64,000 bases of DNA from Pseudoxanthomonas sp. Root630. Its GTDB lineage: Bacteria; Pseudomonadota; Gammaproteobacteria; Xanthomonadales; Xanthomonadaceae. Shown one piece after another: positions 26,316 to 35,648 of this stretch (positions are counted from its first letter, which is position 1; each line of letters starts with the position of its first letter). Position numbers and translations under genes: made by a program. The stretch is taken from contig NZ_LMGY01000015.1 of the NCBI RefSeq assembly GCF_001427585.1, forward strand, positions 232,683-296,682, written 5' to 3'. The notes beneath the pieces were generated by a model. It was not told where the DNA came from and ran no database searches. It worked only from the letters and a program-made list of their open reading frames with translations.

Positions 26316-27596
26316 ATGCCCGCACCCCGCCCCGTCGCCATCCTCGGCGGCGTCCGCATTCCGTTCTGCCGTCAGAACACGGCCTACGCGGATGTGGGGA
26401 ACCTGGGCATGTCGGTGCGCACGCTGGGTGCGCTGGTCGAGCGCTTCGGCCTGCACGGCCAGCAGCTCGGCGAAGTCGCGATGGGCGCGGTGATCAAGCA
26501 TTCCTCCGACTGGAACCTGGGCCGCGAAGCCGCGCTCTCCTCTGGCCTGTCGCCGCTGACCCCGGGCATCACGCTGCAGCGTGCCTGCGGCACCAGCCTC
26601 GACACGATCATCCATATCGGCAACAAGATCGCGCTGGGCCAGATCGATTCCGGCATCGGCGGCGGTTCGGATACCACGTCCGAAGTGCCGATCGTCTACG
26701 GCAAGAAGCTGCGCGCGCGCCTGTTGGCCGCCAACCGCGCCAAGACCACGCAGGACAAGCTGAAGGCGCTGGTCAGCGGCTTCAAGTTCGGCGAGCTGAA
26801 GCCCGAATTCCCCGGCGTGGCCGAGCCGCGCACCGGCAAGAGCATGGGCGACCACTGCGAGGACATGGCGAAGGAGTGGAACATCTCGCGCGATTCGCAG
26901 GACGAGCTGGCCGTGGCCTCGCACCGCAAGCTGGCGGCCGCGTACGAGCGTGGTTTCTTCGACGACCTGATCGCACCGTTCCGCGGCCTGGAGCGCGACA
27001 ACATCCTGCGCCCCGACACGTCGCTGGAGAAGCTCGCCACGCTGAAGCCGGCGTTCGACAAGACGTCGGGCCGCGGCACGCTGACCGCCGCCAACTCCAC
27101 CCCGCTGACCGACGGCGCCGCTGCGGTGCTGCTGGCCAGCGACGAATGGGCGAAGGCGCACGGCCACGAGCCGCTGGCGTACCTGAGGGACGCGCAGGTC
27201 TCGGCGGTCGATTTCGTGCACGGCGAAGGCCTGCTGATGGCGCCGACGATCGCCGTGCCGGAAATGCTCAAGCGCAACGGCCTGACGCTGCAGGATTTCG
27301 ATATCTACGAGATCCACGAAGCCTTCGCCGCGCAGGTGCTGTGCACGCTGCGCGCATGGGAAAGCGAGGACTACTGCCGCAACCGCCTCGGCCTGGACGC
27401 GCCGCTGGGCAAGATCGATCCGGCCAAGATGAATCCCAACGGTTCCTCGCTGGCGACGGGCCATCCGTTCGCCGCCACGGGTGCGCGCATCGTCGCCACC
27501 GTCGCGAAGGAACTGAAGCAACGCGGCGGTGGCCGCGCGCTGGTCTCGATCTGCACCGCCGGTGGCATGGGCGTGGTGGCGATCATCGAGCGGTAA
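26316..27596 (+). CDS. Acetyl-CoA acyltransferase (FadI-like thiolase)
   Basis: A 426-residue thiolase for the last step of beta-oxidation or for acetoacetyl-CoA chemistry. The nucleophilic Cys91 lies in TLQRACGTSLD. IHEAFAAQVL and GHPFAATGARIV carry the catalytic histidines, and SICTAGGMGVVAII the second cysteine. The 'FPGVAEPRTGKSMGDHCED' loop and the length suit the FadI group. A fadJ partner is not adjacent, so chain-length preference is unclear. An AGAGG ribosome site precedes the ATG. Confidence 0.9.
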   Translation: MPAPRPVAILGGVRIPFCRQNTAYADVGNLGMSVRTLGALVERFGLHGQQLGEVAMGAVIKHSSDWNLGREAALSSGLSPLTPGITLQRACGTSLDTIIHIGNKIALGQIDSGIGGGSDTTSEVPIVYGKKLRARLLAANRAKTTQDKLKALVSGFKFGELKPEFPGVAEPRTGKSMGDHCEDMAKEWNISRDSQDELAVASHRKLAAAYERGFFDDLIAPFRGLERDNILRPDTSLEKLATLKPAFDKTSGRGTLTAANSTPLTDGAAAVLLASDEWAKAHGHEPLAYLRDAQVSAVDFVHGEGLLMAPTIAVPEMLKRNGLTLQDFDIYEIHEAFAAQVLCTLRAWESEDYCRNRLGLDAPLGKIDPAKMNPNGSSLATGHPFAATGARIVATVAKELKQRGGGRALVSICTAGGMGVVAIIER

Positions 27597-27628
27597 CCGA
27601 CCGCTTCACTGTCCAGCATGGAGGCGGC

Positions 27629-28549
27629 ATGGGGATTCCGACGTACGATCAGTTGATGCTTCCCCTGCTAAAGCTAGCAGGAGCACGCATAGCGAGCGAC
27701 TTTCCTACGGCTGAGAGGCTTTTGGGCGACGAGTTCAATCTGACGCCAGAGGAGCGTGCGACGAGGTTGCCGAGCGGGCAACAGACCGCGCTAAGGAATC
27801 GAACCGGCTGGGCCAGCTTTTATCTCATGAAGGCAGGCTTGTTGATCAAGCCGAAGCGCGGATACTTCGAGATAACGCAACGCGGCAGAGATGTTCTTGA
27901 ATCGCCGCCCGCCAGCATTGACAAGGCTTTCCTAGCAAATTTCGCAGAGTTCCGAGAATTCTTGACGGGTGCCGCGGTAGAGCCATCTGCGAACGCGGAC
28001 AGTGGCCTTGGCTCCTCAACTCCAGATCACGCTACACCCGATGAGGCATTGCAGGGTGCTTACCAGCAATTGCGAAGTGAGCTTGCCTCGCAAGTGTTGG
28101 AGCGGCTGTTGCAGGTGAGTCCGGAGTTCTTCGAGCAGCTTGTTGTGGAGCTACTGGTGGTCATGGGGTACGGTGGATCTAGGAGGGACGCGGGAGAGCG
28201 CATTGGGAGATCCGGCGATGGCGGAATAGATGGAATCATCAAAGAAGATCGTCTTGGTCTGGATGTCATCTACATCCAAGCGAAGCGATGGCAGGCAACA
28301 GTGGGGCGTCCAGAGATTCAGAAGTTTGTCGGCGCGTTGCATGGCCAGCGTGCACGCAAAGGAGTGTTCATGACGACGAGTGCATTTTCAGCCGACGCAC
28401 GAGACTATGTTTCGCACATCGACGTCAAAGTCGTGTTGCTGGATGGCATTCAGATCGCCAATCTGATGATTGACCATGGGGTTGGCGTGACGCCCGTGGC
28501 AACGTATGTAGTGAAAAGACTGGATTCGGACTACTTCGACGAGGTCTAA
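27629..28549 (+). CDS. mrr: Mrr-type restriction endonuclease
   Basis: A 306-residue protein. Residues ~5-90 match the Mrr N-terminal winged helix (YDQLMLPLLKLAG and RTGWASFYLMKAGLL). Residues ~155-280 match the Mrr catalytic domain, with GDGGIDGIIKEDRLGLDVIY followed by IQAKRW, giving the D-(Q)xK nuclease motif. The family cleaves modified (methylated) DNA. Codon use is visibly AT-richer than its neighbours, with CTA, ATA, AGA and TTG codons that are rare elsewhere in the window. It sits 32 bp after the thiolase stop with GGAGG upstream of the ATG. Transfer into this site is likely. Confidence 0.9.
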   Translation: MGIPTYDQLMLPLLKLAGARIASDFPTAERLLGDEFNLTPEERATRLPSGQQTALRNRTGWASFYLMKAGLLIKPKRGYFEITQRGRDVLESPPASIDKAFLANFAEFREFLTGAAVEPSANADSGLGSSTPDHATPDEALQGAYQQLRSELASQVLERLLQVSPEFFEQLVVELLVVMGYGGSRRDAGERIGRSGDGGIDGIIKEDRLGLDVIYIQAKRWQATVGRPEIQKFVGALHGQRARKGVFMTTSAFSADARDYVSHIDVKVVLLDGIQIANLMIDHGVGVTPVATYVVKRLDSDYFDEV

Positions 28550-28618
28550 GTTTTTACGTTAGTGCTGGAGCAGATCGATGCCCAGGACTTAGTGGCCGTG
28601 TTGTGAGGCAGGTGACGA

Positions 28619-30367
28619 TCACTCGGTGTGGAAGTTCTGCACCTTCGCACTGCCCACGCCATGCCGGTGGCCTTCGCTCACGGCGGTCACCGTGCCATCC
28701 GGGTTGAACACCAACGCGTTGGCGGCCCCGATTTCCTCGGGGACTGCTGACCAGCCTTGCCCGCGCTGCACGAGTGCCTTCGCCTCGGCACTGTCTGCAT
28801 AACCCGGCTCGATGTCCGTCGTCCGGCCGTTGCGCTGCGACAGCCGCGGCGCGTCGATCGCCTGGTCCATCCGCATGCCGAGGTCGATGTAATTGACGAT
28901 CGTCTGCAGCACCGTGGTAATGATGGTGGAGCCGCCGGGACTGCCGACCGAGAACGCAGGCTTGCCGTCTTTCAGCGCGATCGTCGGCGTCATGCTGCTG
29001 CGCGGACGCTTGCCGCCTTCGGGTATGTTCGGATGCGGGCCGGCGAAATCGAAATCGGTCAGTTCGTTGTTGAGCAGGAATCCGTACCCCGGCACGACGA
29101 TGCCGCTGCCGCCCCAGTCCTCGATGGTGAAGGTGTAGGCGACCACGTTCCCGTCCTTGTCGGCCACGGTCAGGTGGGTGGTGTGCATGCTTTCCGTTCG
29201 CAGCGCGCGGGGCGCGGGGCGCAGTGGATGACTGGGGTCGTTCTGGAAGAAGAACGGGTCGCCGGCGGTGACGGCACCCTCGGCCGCGCGTTCCGGATCG
29301 ATCAACGTTCGACGCTGCGTCGCATACGCCTTGCTCAGCAGGCCGGCGACCGGCGCCTCCACGAACTCGGGGTCGGCCAGGTACGCATCGCGGTCGGCGA
29401 ACGCGAGGCGGCTCGCTTCCAGATAGAGATGCTCGACCTGCGTGCGCGGCAGCGATTTCAGGTCGTAGCCTTCGAGAATGTTCAACGCTTCGAACACGGT
29501 CACGCCGCCGCTGCTCGGCAACGGCATGCCGTACAGGTCGTAGCCGCGGTAGGTCGAACGCACGGGCGCACGCAGGCGCGCCTCGTAATCGGCCAGGTCC
29601 GCCAGCGACAGCCGGCCGCCGCGCACCGATACGCCCGCGGCGGTCGGGGGGCGATTGACTGCATCGACGATCGCGCGAGCCAGCGGTCCTTCGTAGAACG
29701 CCTCCACGCCGTCGCGCGCCAGCAGGCGATAGCTCCGCGCGAGATCGGGGTTGCGCATCGTTGTCCCGGCTGGCATCGCCTTGCCGTTCCGCAGGTACAG
29801 CGCGGCGGTCGCAGGGAAGCGATTGAACTTGCCTTCGTTCCGCGCGATCAGGCCGGAGAAATTCGCATCGACGGTGAAGCCCTGTTCCGCGACGGCGATC
29901 GCGGGCGCCAGCACCTGCTCGAATGACATCGTGCCGTAGCGCTGCAGGGCTTCGTGCCAGCCGCGCACCGTGCCGGGCACGCCGACGGACAGTCCGCTGG
30001 CGATCGCGGTGTCGAAATCCATCTCGCGACCGTTTTCGATGAAGAGGGCAGGCGTCACCGCAGCGGGCGCGGTCTCGCGATGGTCGAGGGCGACCACGCG
30101 CTTCTCCTTGGCCAGGTAGACCAGCATGAAGCCGCCGCCGCCGATGCCGCAGCTGAAGGGGTCCGTCACCCCGAGCGTCGCGGCGGCGGCGACCGCGGCA
30201 TCGATCGCATTGCCGCCCCGATCGAGGATCGCCATCGCGGACTGCGTGGCGGGGTCGCTGATCGTGGCCGCTGCGCCTCCGGTGCCGGTGGCGACCGGCA
30301 CCTTGGCGTGAGCAGCCGTGGTGGCCAACAGGGCGAGGAGGAAGACGTTGCGCAGGCGTCGGTTCAT
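28619..30367 (-). CDS. ggt: Gamma-glutamyltransferase precursor
   Basis: A 582-residue periplasmic enzyme that hydrolyses or transfers the gamma-glutamyl group of glutathione. Residues 1-21 form a signal peptide (TTAAHA). HRETAPAA near residue 97 is the substrate-arginine loop. Autocatalytic cleavage is predicted before Thr396 in ESMHTTHLTVADKDGN, producing large and small subunits. Later motifs include GGSGIVVPGYGFLLNNEL, RPRSSMTPT and GSPGGSTI. It converges with mrr and diverges from the DUF4349 gene. Confidence 0.95.
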   Translation of the reverse strand: MNRRLRNVFLLALLATTAAHAKVPVATGTGGAAATISDPATQSAMAILDRGGNAIDAAVAAAATLGVTDPFSCGIGGGGFMLVYLAKEKRVVALDHRETAPAAVTPALFIENGREMDFDTAIASGLSVGVPGTVRGWHEALQRYGTMSFEQVLAPAIAVAEQGFTVDANFSGLIARNEGKFNRFPATAALYLRNGKAMPAGTTMRNPDLARSYRLLARDGVEAFYEGPLARAIVDAVNRPPTAAGVSVRGGRLSLADLADYEARLRAPVRSTYRGYDLYGMPLPSSGGVTVFEALNILEGYDLKSLPRTQVEHLYLEASRLAFADRDAYLADPEFVEAPVAGLLSKAYATQRRTLIDPERAAEGAVTAGDPFFFQNDPSHPLRPAPRALRTESMHTTHLTVADKDGNVVAYTFTIEDWGGSGIVVPGYGFLLNNELTDFDFAGPHPNIPEGGKRPRSSMTPTIALKDGKPAFSVGSPGGSTIITTVLQTIVNYIDLGMRMDQAIDAPRLSQRNGRTTDIEPGYADSAEAKALVQRGQGWSAVPEEIGAANALVFNPDGTVTAVSEGHRHGVGSAKVQNFHTE

Positions 30368-30541
30368 CGCGGATCACCGAAGGGCAGTCGACCGGATTGT
30401 CACAGGGACCCGTGCGCGACGCCACGTCCGCCACGGTGCATCCGGACATGGAATGATGTCGTCCAACCCCGGTGGGCCGTGCCAGGCGTTGGTAATCGGG
30501 CCGGCACCGCCGGCCACTGCCATGCTGCCTCCGGAGTTTCC

Positions 30542-31540
30542 ATGCGCCTGCACAGGATGTACCGCGTTGTTCCGCTGTTGGCTTTCTCGATCCTCGTCGT
30601 TTCATGCAGCAGGCACGAAGCAGCCGAAGCCGATGCCGTGGCTGCCGCCGCGCCGGCGATGTCGGAAGCGGCTTCCGACGATTTCGCGGCGGCTGCGGCA
30701 CCGCAAAAGAGCGCGCCATCGCCGGTGATGCAGGGGCCAGGAGTCGATCCCTCGCAGATGGCCTCGGACGCGGCGACCCAGGTCGATCCGCAGCGTCGCT
30801 TCATCCGTACGGCGCAGGCGCAGTTCCAGGTGAAGGACGTGTACCGCACCGCGCTGGCGATCGAGGACGAGGTCGCCGCGCAGGGTGGCTTCGTGGTCGA
30901 CAACGACATCACCTCGCAGGTGCAGCGCGTGCTGAGCCGCCCGCTGGGCGAAGGCAAGCGCCTGGAGTTGACCGAATACAGCCTGCAGGGCGAGCTGACC
31001 GTGCGCGTGCCGAGCGAGCGCACGCAGGCCTTCCTGCGGGCCGTGGCGGCGCAGATGGAGTTCCTGGACCAGCGAACGTTCAACGCGCGTGACGCGCAAT
31101 TCGACCTGTTGCGCCAGCAACTGGCCAGCCAGCGCGCGCAGGACGAGCAGCGCGAACTCGGCGACGCCGTGCAGGCGGGCGGCAAGCTCGGGGACAAGAC
31201 CGATGCGATCCAGTCGCGCGGTGCAGCGCGCGCCACTCGCGATGAAGCCCTGATCGCGCAGAAGGAATTCGAGGACCGCGTGGCCTTCAGCACCATCACC
31301 CTGTCGTTGCGCCAGGACGCGCAGGTGCGCCGTGCCGAACGGGTGGACGTGGATGCGGTGTTCCGCGACAACGGGCCAAGTTTCTTCTCCCGCCTCGGCG
31401 AATCCTTGGCGGTCGGCTGGCGTGCCGCGCTGGACATCGTCATCGCGCTGGCCGCGATGTGGCCCTTGTGGCTGGTGTTGGTGGCGGCCGTGCTGGGATG
31501 GCGTCGCTGGCGCGCGAAGCACCCGCGTCCTGCCGCATGA
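30542..31540 (+). CDS. DUF4349 domain lipoprotein
   Basis: A 332-residue protein with a lipobox at LVVSC (Cys22), an Ala-rich tether (~23-75), and a DUF4349 domain (~80-270). The domain contains FIRTAQAQFQVKDVYRTALA and a coiled-coil stretch (DLLRQQLASQRAQDEQ). A C-terminal membrane segment (~295-318) is followed by a basic tail (WRRWRAKHPR). The domain has no established biochemical function. GGAG lies seven bases before the ATG. Confidence 0.85.
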   Translation: MRLHRMYRVVPLLAFSILVVSCSRHEAAEADAVAAAAPAMSEAASDDFAAAAAPQKSAPSPVMQGPGVDPSQMASDAATQVDPQRRFIRTAQAQFQVKDVYRTALAIEDEVAAQGGFVVDNDITSQVQRVLSRPLGEGKRLELTEYSLQGELTVRVPSERTQAFLRAVAAQMEFLDQRTFNARDAQFDLLRQQLASQRAQDEQRELGDAVQAGGKLGDKTDAIQSRGAARATRDEALIAQKEFEDRVAFSTITLSLRQDAQVRRAERVDVDAVFRDNGPSFFSRLGESLAVGWRAALDIVIALAAMWPLWLVLVAAVLGWRRWRAKHPRPAA

Positions 31541-31549
31541 AACCGCGCG

Positions 31550-32809
31550 TCAGTCGCGCAGGCGCGGTAGCCCGTGCGCGTCGCGCTCTTCGACGACGGC
31601 TTCGTCGTGGATCGTCTGCCTGAGGTCGCGCCCGGGCAACACGACGGGCGCCTCCGCGCGCGTGGCTTTCAACGCGTTGGCGTAGCACTGCTGCGCCTGC
31701 GCGGCGTCGCCCGCGGCGCTGAAGCCGTGGCCGAGTTCTTCCCAGGCCTCGGCGCCGGCACCCTGCGCGATCGCGCGATGCAGGAAGTCCTGCGCCTGCG
31801 CCCACTGGCCCTGCAAGCGGGTCAGCCGGCCCAGCGTGAGCAGCAGCGCTGGGCTCGCCGGGTGCGCCTGCAGCCAGTGCTGTGCGCTGGCGCGGCGTGA
31901 ATCGAGCTTGCCGATGGGCAGGCGCCCGTAGAGCGCGGCCAGGCCGTCGTCCCAGCGCGCGTCGAGGGCCTGTTCGATGCTGCGCGTGGCGGCATCTTCC
32001 CAGCGCAGCGCGGCGGCGCGTTCGGCATACGCGGCGACCACGGCCGGCTGCAGGCGCAGCGCCTTGGTGAGCGTCTCCCAACGTTCGGCCAGCGCATTGG
32101 CATCCGCGGCCTCGTGCAGCGACTGCGCGGCGAGCCGCTGCTCCAGCGCGTCGAAGGCGACCGGGGCCAGCGCCTGCTGCTGCTTCAGCGCACCGAGCAG
32201 GCCATAGGCTTCGTTGGCGCGCGCGCTGTCCGCGAGCGCCTGCGCCCGCATCGCCAGACCACGCGGCGGCAGCGGCTGCACGGCCGGGGCATCCAGCAAC
32301 TCGAGCGCATCCCTGGGTCGGCCGGCCGTGATGGCGAGCTGTGCGGCGGCCAGCGCATGCGTCACGGCCGAGCGTTCGCGCAAGGCGACGAGGTGGCGTT
32401 GCACGGTGGCGTCATCGCCTTGCGCGGCCGCAGCCTGCACGGCGCCGGTGCGCGCGACGGTGCCGACTTCATCGTCTTCGGCGGCACGTTCCAGCAGCTT
32501 GCCCGACTTCGACCACTGCCCTGCGTGCAAGGCCTCGAGGCCTTCGATCAGGCGCGCGCGCGCCTGTTTGCGGCGATGGCGCCCCCACGCGCGGAAGGGC
32601 AGCGACAGCAGGTGCCACGCCAGCCATGCGAGCGCCGCAGCCAGCAGCAGCGTCAGCGCCGCGCGCGGCACGTTGGTGTGCAGGTCATAGCCGGCGAAGC
32701 GGATGAATACTTCGCCCAGGTCGCGGTCGGTGCCGGCCATCCATTGCGCAGCGAGTGCGCCCAGCAGCACGAGCGCCAGCAGCAGGATCACGGTGCGGAA
32801 CGATTTCAT
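31550..32809 (-). CDS. hemY: HemY-like TPR membrane protein
   Basis: A 419-residue inner-membrane protein with two N-terminal membrane helices (~5-25 and ~47-68) and a C-terminal TPR-like region. The N-terminus MKSFRTVILLLALVLLGALA and LRFAGY-like segment FIRFAGYDLHTN are typical of proteobacterial HemY. HemY is genetically linked to heme synthesis but is not the oxidase called HemY in Gram-positives. The ATG overlaps the hemX stop as ATGA, so translation is coupled. Confidence 0.9.
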   Translation of the reverse strand: MKSFRTVILLLALVLLGALAAQWMAGTDRDLGEVFIRFAGYDLHTNVPRAALTLLLAAALAWLAWHLLSLPFRAWGRHRRKQARARLIEGLEALHAGQWSKSGKLLERAAEDDEVGTVARTGAVQAAAAQGDDATVQRHLVALRERSAVTHALAAAQLAITAGRPRDALELLDAPAVQPLPPRGLAMRAQALADSARANEAYGLLGALKQQQALAPVAFDALEQRLAAQSLHEAADANALAERWETLTKALRLQPAVVAAYAERAAALRWEDAATRSIEQALDARWDDGLAALYGRLPIGKLDSRRASAQHWLQAHPASPALLLTLGRLTRLQGQWAQAQDFLHRAIAQGAGAEAWEELGHGFSAAGDAAQAQQCYANALKATRAEAPVVLPGRDLRQTIHDEAVVEERDAHGLPRLRD

Positions 32810-33843
32810 GGGGTCACCTCCGGAACATCCCGGGTCGCCTCGGGCGTGGGCGGCAGGCGCAGGCGTACGCCGGCGTTGCGCAGCGCGCGCAGCTGCTGCA
32901 GCGTCGTGCCCAGCACGGCGGGTTGCGTGGGCGCGGGCGCCTGCCGCAGCGCATGCAGCTGGCCGCGCACCTGCCGGAGTGCCGACGAATCCGGCCACAG
33001 CCGGGGCAGCCAGGTACCGACGCGATCCAGCGCCGCGCGATAAGCCGCGTCGTCTTCGCGTTCCAGGGCTGCGCGGGCCAGGCTGATCTCGATCTGCAGC
33101 GCGGCATCCGCGGCCGTGCGTTCCGCAGGCGCGATCAGCGTGCTGTCGCGTGTCGGGCGCACATCGACCAGCGGCGCCAGGACGCGTTGCCAGGCCGGAC
33201 GGGCAACGCCGTCGTCCGCAGCGTGGGCGTCGTCAGGCAGGGTCGCCAGCGACTTCACGAAGGCGTCCAGCCGCGCGCTGCCTTCGGCCTGCGTGCCGGC
33301 GCCCAGGGCATCCAGTGCGATGCGCTCCTGCGCCAGTGCCTGCTTGAGGTTCAGCAGCCGGTGATCGTCGATGCCATCCAGCGCGCCGGCGGCCAGCGCA
33401 TACGCGCGCTTCGCGCCTTCCAGGTCGCGGGCGATGTCCAGGCGCTGGGCACCCTGCGACAACAGCAGTTCGACCTCGTCCAGCCGCAGCGCCTGCGCGC
33501 CATGGCGGTTGGGGTCGGAGAGTTTGGCGACGCTTTCTTCCAGCAATGCGCCGCGCTGGCCCAGGCCGAGCACTTCATCGCGCAGCACGCGGTTGGTGGC
33601 CGCAGCGTCCAGCAGGCGTTGCGCCTGTGCGCGCTGGTCGCGGCGCAATGCTTCTGCGCGCGCTTCCAGCGCATCGAGTCGCAGCGACGCTTCCGAGGCC
33701 GCCGTGCGTTCCTGTGCCGAACGCGCCTGCCACCAGGCCCAGCCACGCCACGCGCCAAGGCCGGCCACGATCAGCACGAGCAGCGCGACGATGACGCGAC
33801 GCGAGGCGACAGTGCGGGGCGGAGTGGGTGACGCGTCGTTCAC
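32806..33843 (-). CDS. hemX: HemX-like membrane protein
   Basis: A 345-residue protein with one N-terminal membrane segment (RVIVALLVLIVAGLGAWRGW, ~16-36), then a long coiled-coil (~40-110) and a HemX domain containing LRLDEVELLLSQGAQRLDIARD. Despite old annotations as a uroporphyrinogen methyltransferase, this family lacks the catalytic fold. It starts 47 bp after hemD and overlaps hemY by 4 bp, giving the hemD-hemX-hemY operon. Confidence 0.9.
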   Translation of the reverse strand: MNDASPTPPRTVASRRVIVALLVLIVAGLGAWRGWAWWQARSAQERTAASEASLRLDALEARAEALRRDQRAQAQRLLDAAATNRVLRDEVLGLGQRGALLEESVAKLSDPNRHGAQALRLDEVELLLSQGAQRLDIARDLEGAKRAYALAAGALDGIDDHRLLNLKQALAQERIALDALGAGTQAEGSARLDAFVKSLATLPDDAHAADDGVARPAWQRVLAPLVDVRPTRDSTLIAPAERTAADAALQIEISLARAALEREDDAAYRAALDRVGTWLPRLWPDSSALRQVRGQLHALRQAPAPTQPAVLGTTLQQLRALRNAGVRLRLPPTPEATRDVPEVTP

Positions 33844-33890
33844 GAAAGCATCCTTGAAGACAGGCAGAACCGTGATGGCTGCCGCAGATG

Positions 33891-34658
33891 CTAACGGATG
33901 CGGGGGGCCATGACGGTCGACGCGGTCTTCATGAGCTGCGCCGGACGTGGGCCATCGGCCTGTGCCACGTCGCGGAATCCCGCGGCGCGGGCGGCCTCGG
34001 CCAGGCGCGCGCTGGCGGCCACGACGCTCGCGGCCAGGAAGCGTGCCGCCGCCGCAGGCGGCAGTTGCGGCAACGCCTGTTCCAGTGCGCCGGCACTGCT
34101 CAACAGCAGGCAGGCCGGCCGGTCGAGCGCGGCGAGCGCGGTCAGTGCGCGCGGCGGCAGCGCCAGCGGCTCGCGCCGGTAGACCTCCGCGCGATGCACG
34201 TGCGCTCCACGCGCCTGCAGGGTCGGCATCAGCAGGTTGCGTCCGTCGGGGGCGGTGACGAAGCCGAGGTCGATGCCCTGGACGTCCTGCAACGGCGCCA
34301 TCGCCAGCAGGCCCTCGCTATCCATGCGGTGGGGGGACGATGCGGGGATGCCGGCACGCCGCAGCGCGGCGGCAGTACCGGCGCCGACCGCGAGCCAGCG
34401 TTGTGCAGGTTGCGCCTGCAACGGCTGCAGGGCGTGCGCCGCCGCGACCGCCGCCGGACTGGTGAACACCACCCGCGGGCACGCGAGCGCTTTCTGCAAC
34501 GCCTGGCGCGTGGCGGGATCGTCGCAGGGCTGGATGCGCCACGGCGACAGCGCCAGCAGGCCCGCGCCATGCCGGCGCGCGGCACGGCGAAGCGCGTCGT
34601 GGCCGCCCTGGGGCCGCAGCGAGATGACGTACCATGCCGGCGGCGTTGGATGTCCCAT
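33891..34658 (-). CDS. hemD: Uroporphyrinogen-III synthase
   Basis: A 255-residue enzyme that cyclises hydroxymethylbilane into uroporphyrinogen III. The N-terminus MGHPTPPAWYVISLRPQGGH fits the family, and VVFTSPAAVAAAHAL, WLAVGAGTAAALRRAG, HRAEVYRREPLALP and LLLSSAGALEQALPQL follow in the expected order of this divergent family. The start at 34658 gives the usual length; the open frame extends further upstream but without family sequence. Only 16 bp separate this start from the divergent thioesterase-like gene. Confidence 0.88.
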   Translation of the reverse strand: MGHPTPPAWYVISLRPQGGHDALRRAARRHGAGLLALSPWRIQPCDDPATRQALQKALACPRVVFTSPAAVAAAHALQPLQAQPAQRWLAVGAGTAAALRRAGIPASSPHRMDSEGLLAMAPLQDVQGIDLGFVTAPDGRNLLMPTLQARGAHVHRAEVYRREPLALPPRALTALAALDRPACLLLSSAGALEQALPQLPPAAAARFLAASVVAASARLAEAARAAGFRDVAQADGPRPAQLMKTASTVMAPRIR

Positions 34659-34674
34659 GCGCGGATTATGAGCG

Positions 34675-35133
34675 ATGAGTCTGGAAGAAGCCCTGCAGGA
34701 ACTGCGTGAGTACTGCCAAGGCATGCCGCCCGTCGCGGCCATGCGGGTCGACGTGGAGGGCATGCGGGGCGATGCGCTGTGCCTGACCGCACCGCTGTCG
34801 GCCAACGTCAACGACAAGGGCAACGCCTTCGGCGGCAGCCTGACCTCGCTGATGACGGTCGCCGGCTGGGGCCTGGTCACGTTGAAGCTGCGGCTTGCCG
34901 GGCTGAAGGCCGAGGTCTACGTGGCCGACAGCCAGGTGCGTTACCTCGCTCCCCTTTATGGCGATCTGGTCGCCGAGGCGATGTCCGCCGAAGGGCAGTC
35001 CTGGGACACGTTCATCGACACCCTCGTGCAGCGGGGCCGCGCCCGCATCCAGGTGGAAGCGAAGGTGCTGCTGCCTGAAGGCGGACTTGCCACCACGCTG
35101 AGCGGGCGGTTCGTCGCCATCGCGAAGCGGTAG
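34675..35133 (+). CDS. YiiD C-terminal-type thioesterase domain protein
   Basis: A 152-residue hotdog-fold protein. SANVNDKGNAFGGSLTSLMTVAGWG is the helix-and-turn signature of the putative thioesterase family (PF09500 type), and VYVADSQVRYLAPLYGDL is the second strand region. The acyl substrate is not known. It is head to head with hemD with 16 bp between start codons, so its promoter must reach into hemD coding DNA. Confidence 0.8.
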   Translation: MSLEEALQELREYCQGMPPVAAMRVDVEGMRGDALCLTAPLSANVNDKGNAFGGSLTSLMTVAGWGLVTLKLRLAGLKAEVYVADSQVRYLAPLYGDLVAEAMSAEGQSWDTFIDTLVQRGRARIQVEAKVLLPEGGLATTLSGRFVAIAKR

Positions 35134-35161
35134 CATGCGGTCACGAACGGGAGGGGACGCC

Positions 35162-35584
35162 ATGCGGACGATCGCGAAAATACTGTTGGTCCTGGGGCTG
35201 CTGGCCGTGTTCGCCCCGGCCGGTGCACAGAGCCGCATGCAGCGCGGCAAGCTGCAGGGCGTGCAGGATGCCTATGCGGCGTCGATCCGCTGGGGCGACT
35301 TCGAAAACGCCTGGCAGGCGGTCGACCCCGCCTACCGCGACGCTCATCCGATGAGCGACCTGGAATTCGAGCGCTACCAGCAGGTCCAGATTTCCGGCTA
35401 TCGCGACCTCTCGACCCGTGGCGGGCCCGATGGCACCGTCGAACGCGCGGTCGAGCTGCGGGTCATCAACAAGCACACCATGGCCGAACGGACCGAGCGC
35501 TACATCGAGCGCTGGCGCTGGGACCCCGAGGCCAAGCGGTGGTGGCTGGTGGTGGGGCTGCCGGATCTGTGGAAGGGCCAGTAG
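35162..35584 (+). CDS. Secreted hypothetical protein
   Basis: A 140-residue protein with a clear signal peptide (MRTIAKILLVLGLLAVFAPAGA, cleavage near residue 22). The mature part is rich in Trp/Arg (YIERWRWDPEAKRWWLVVGLP) and may adopt an NTF2-like fold; the family is not identified. The start at 35162 follows GGGAGGGG; the longer frame from 35135 would disrupt the signal. It is 28 bp downstream of the thioesterase-like gene. Confidence 0.75.
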   Translation: MRTIAKILLVLGLLAVFAPAGAQSRMQRGKLQGVQDAYAASIRWGDFENAWQAVDPAYRDAHPMSDLEFERYQQVQISGYRDLSTRGGPDGTVERAVELRVINKHTMAERTERYIERWRWDPEAKRWWLVVGLPDLWKGQ

Positions 35585-35648
35585 CGGCCGGGCGCCCGCG
35601 CGGGCGTCCTGTGCGACAATCGCCGCCCGCTCCACGGTCGCCAACCCT

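Noticed and set aside
28554..30719. 721-codon minus-strand frame over ggt
   Set aside because: Shifted-frame shadow of gamma-glutamyltransferase; the ggt frame has all catalytic motifs.
34659..34880. Longer hemD frame starting at 34880
   Set aside because: The extra residues match nothing in the family and overlap the divergent thioesterase-like gene.
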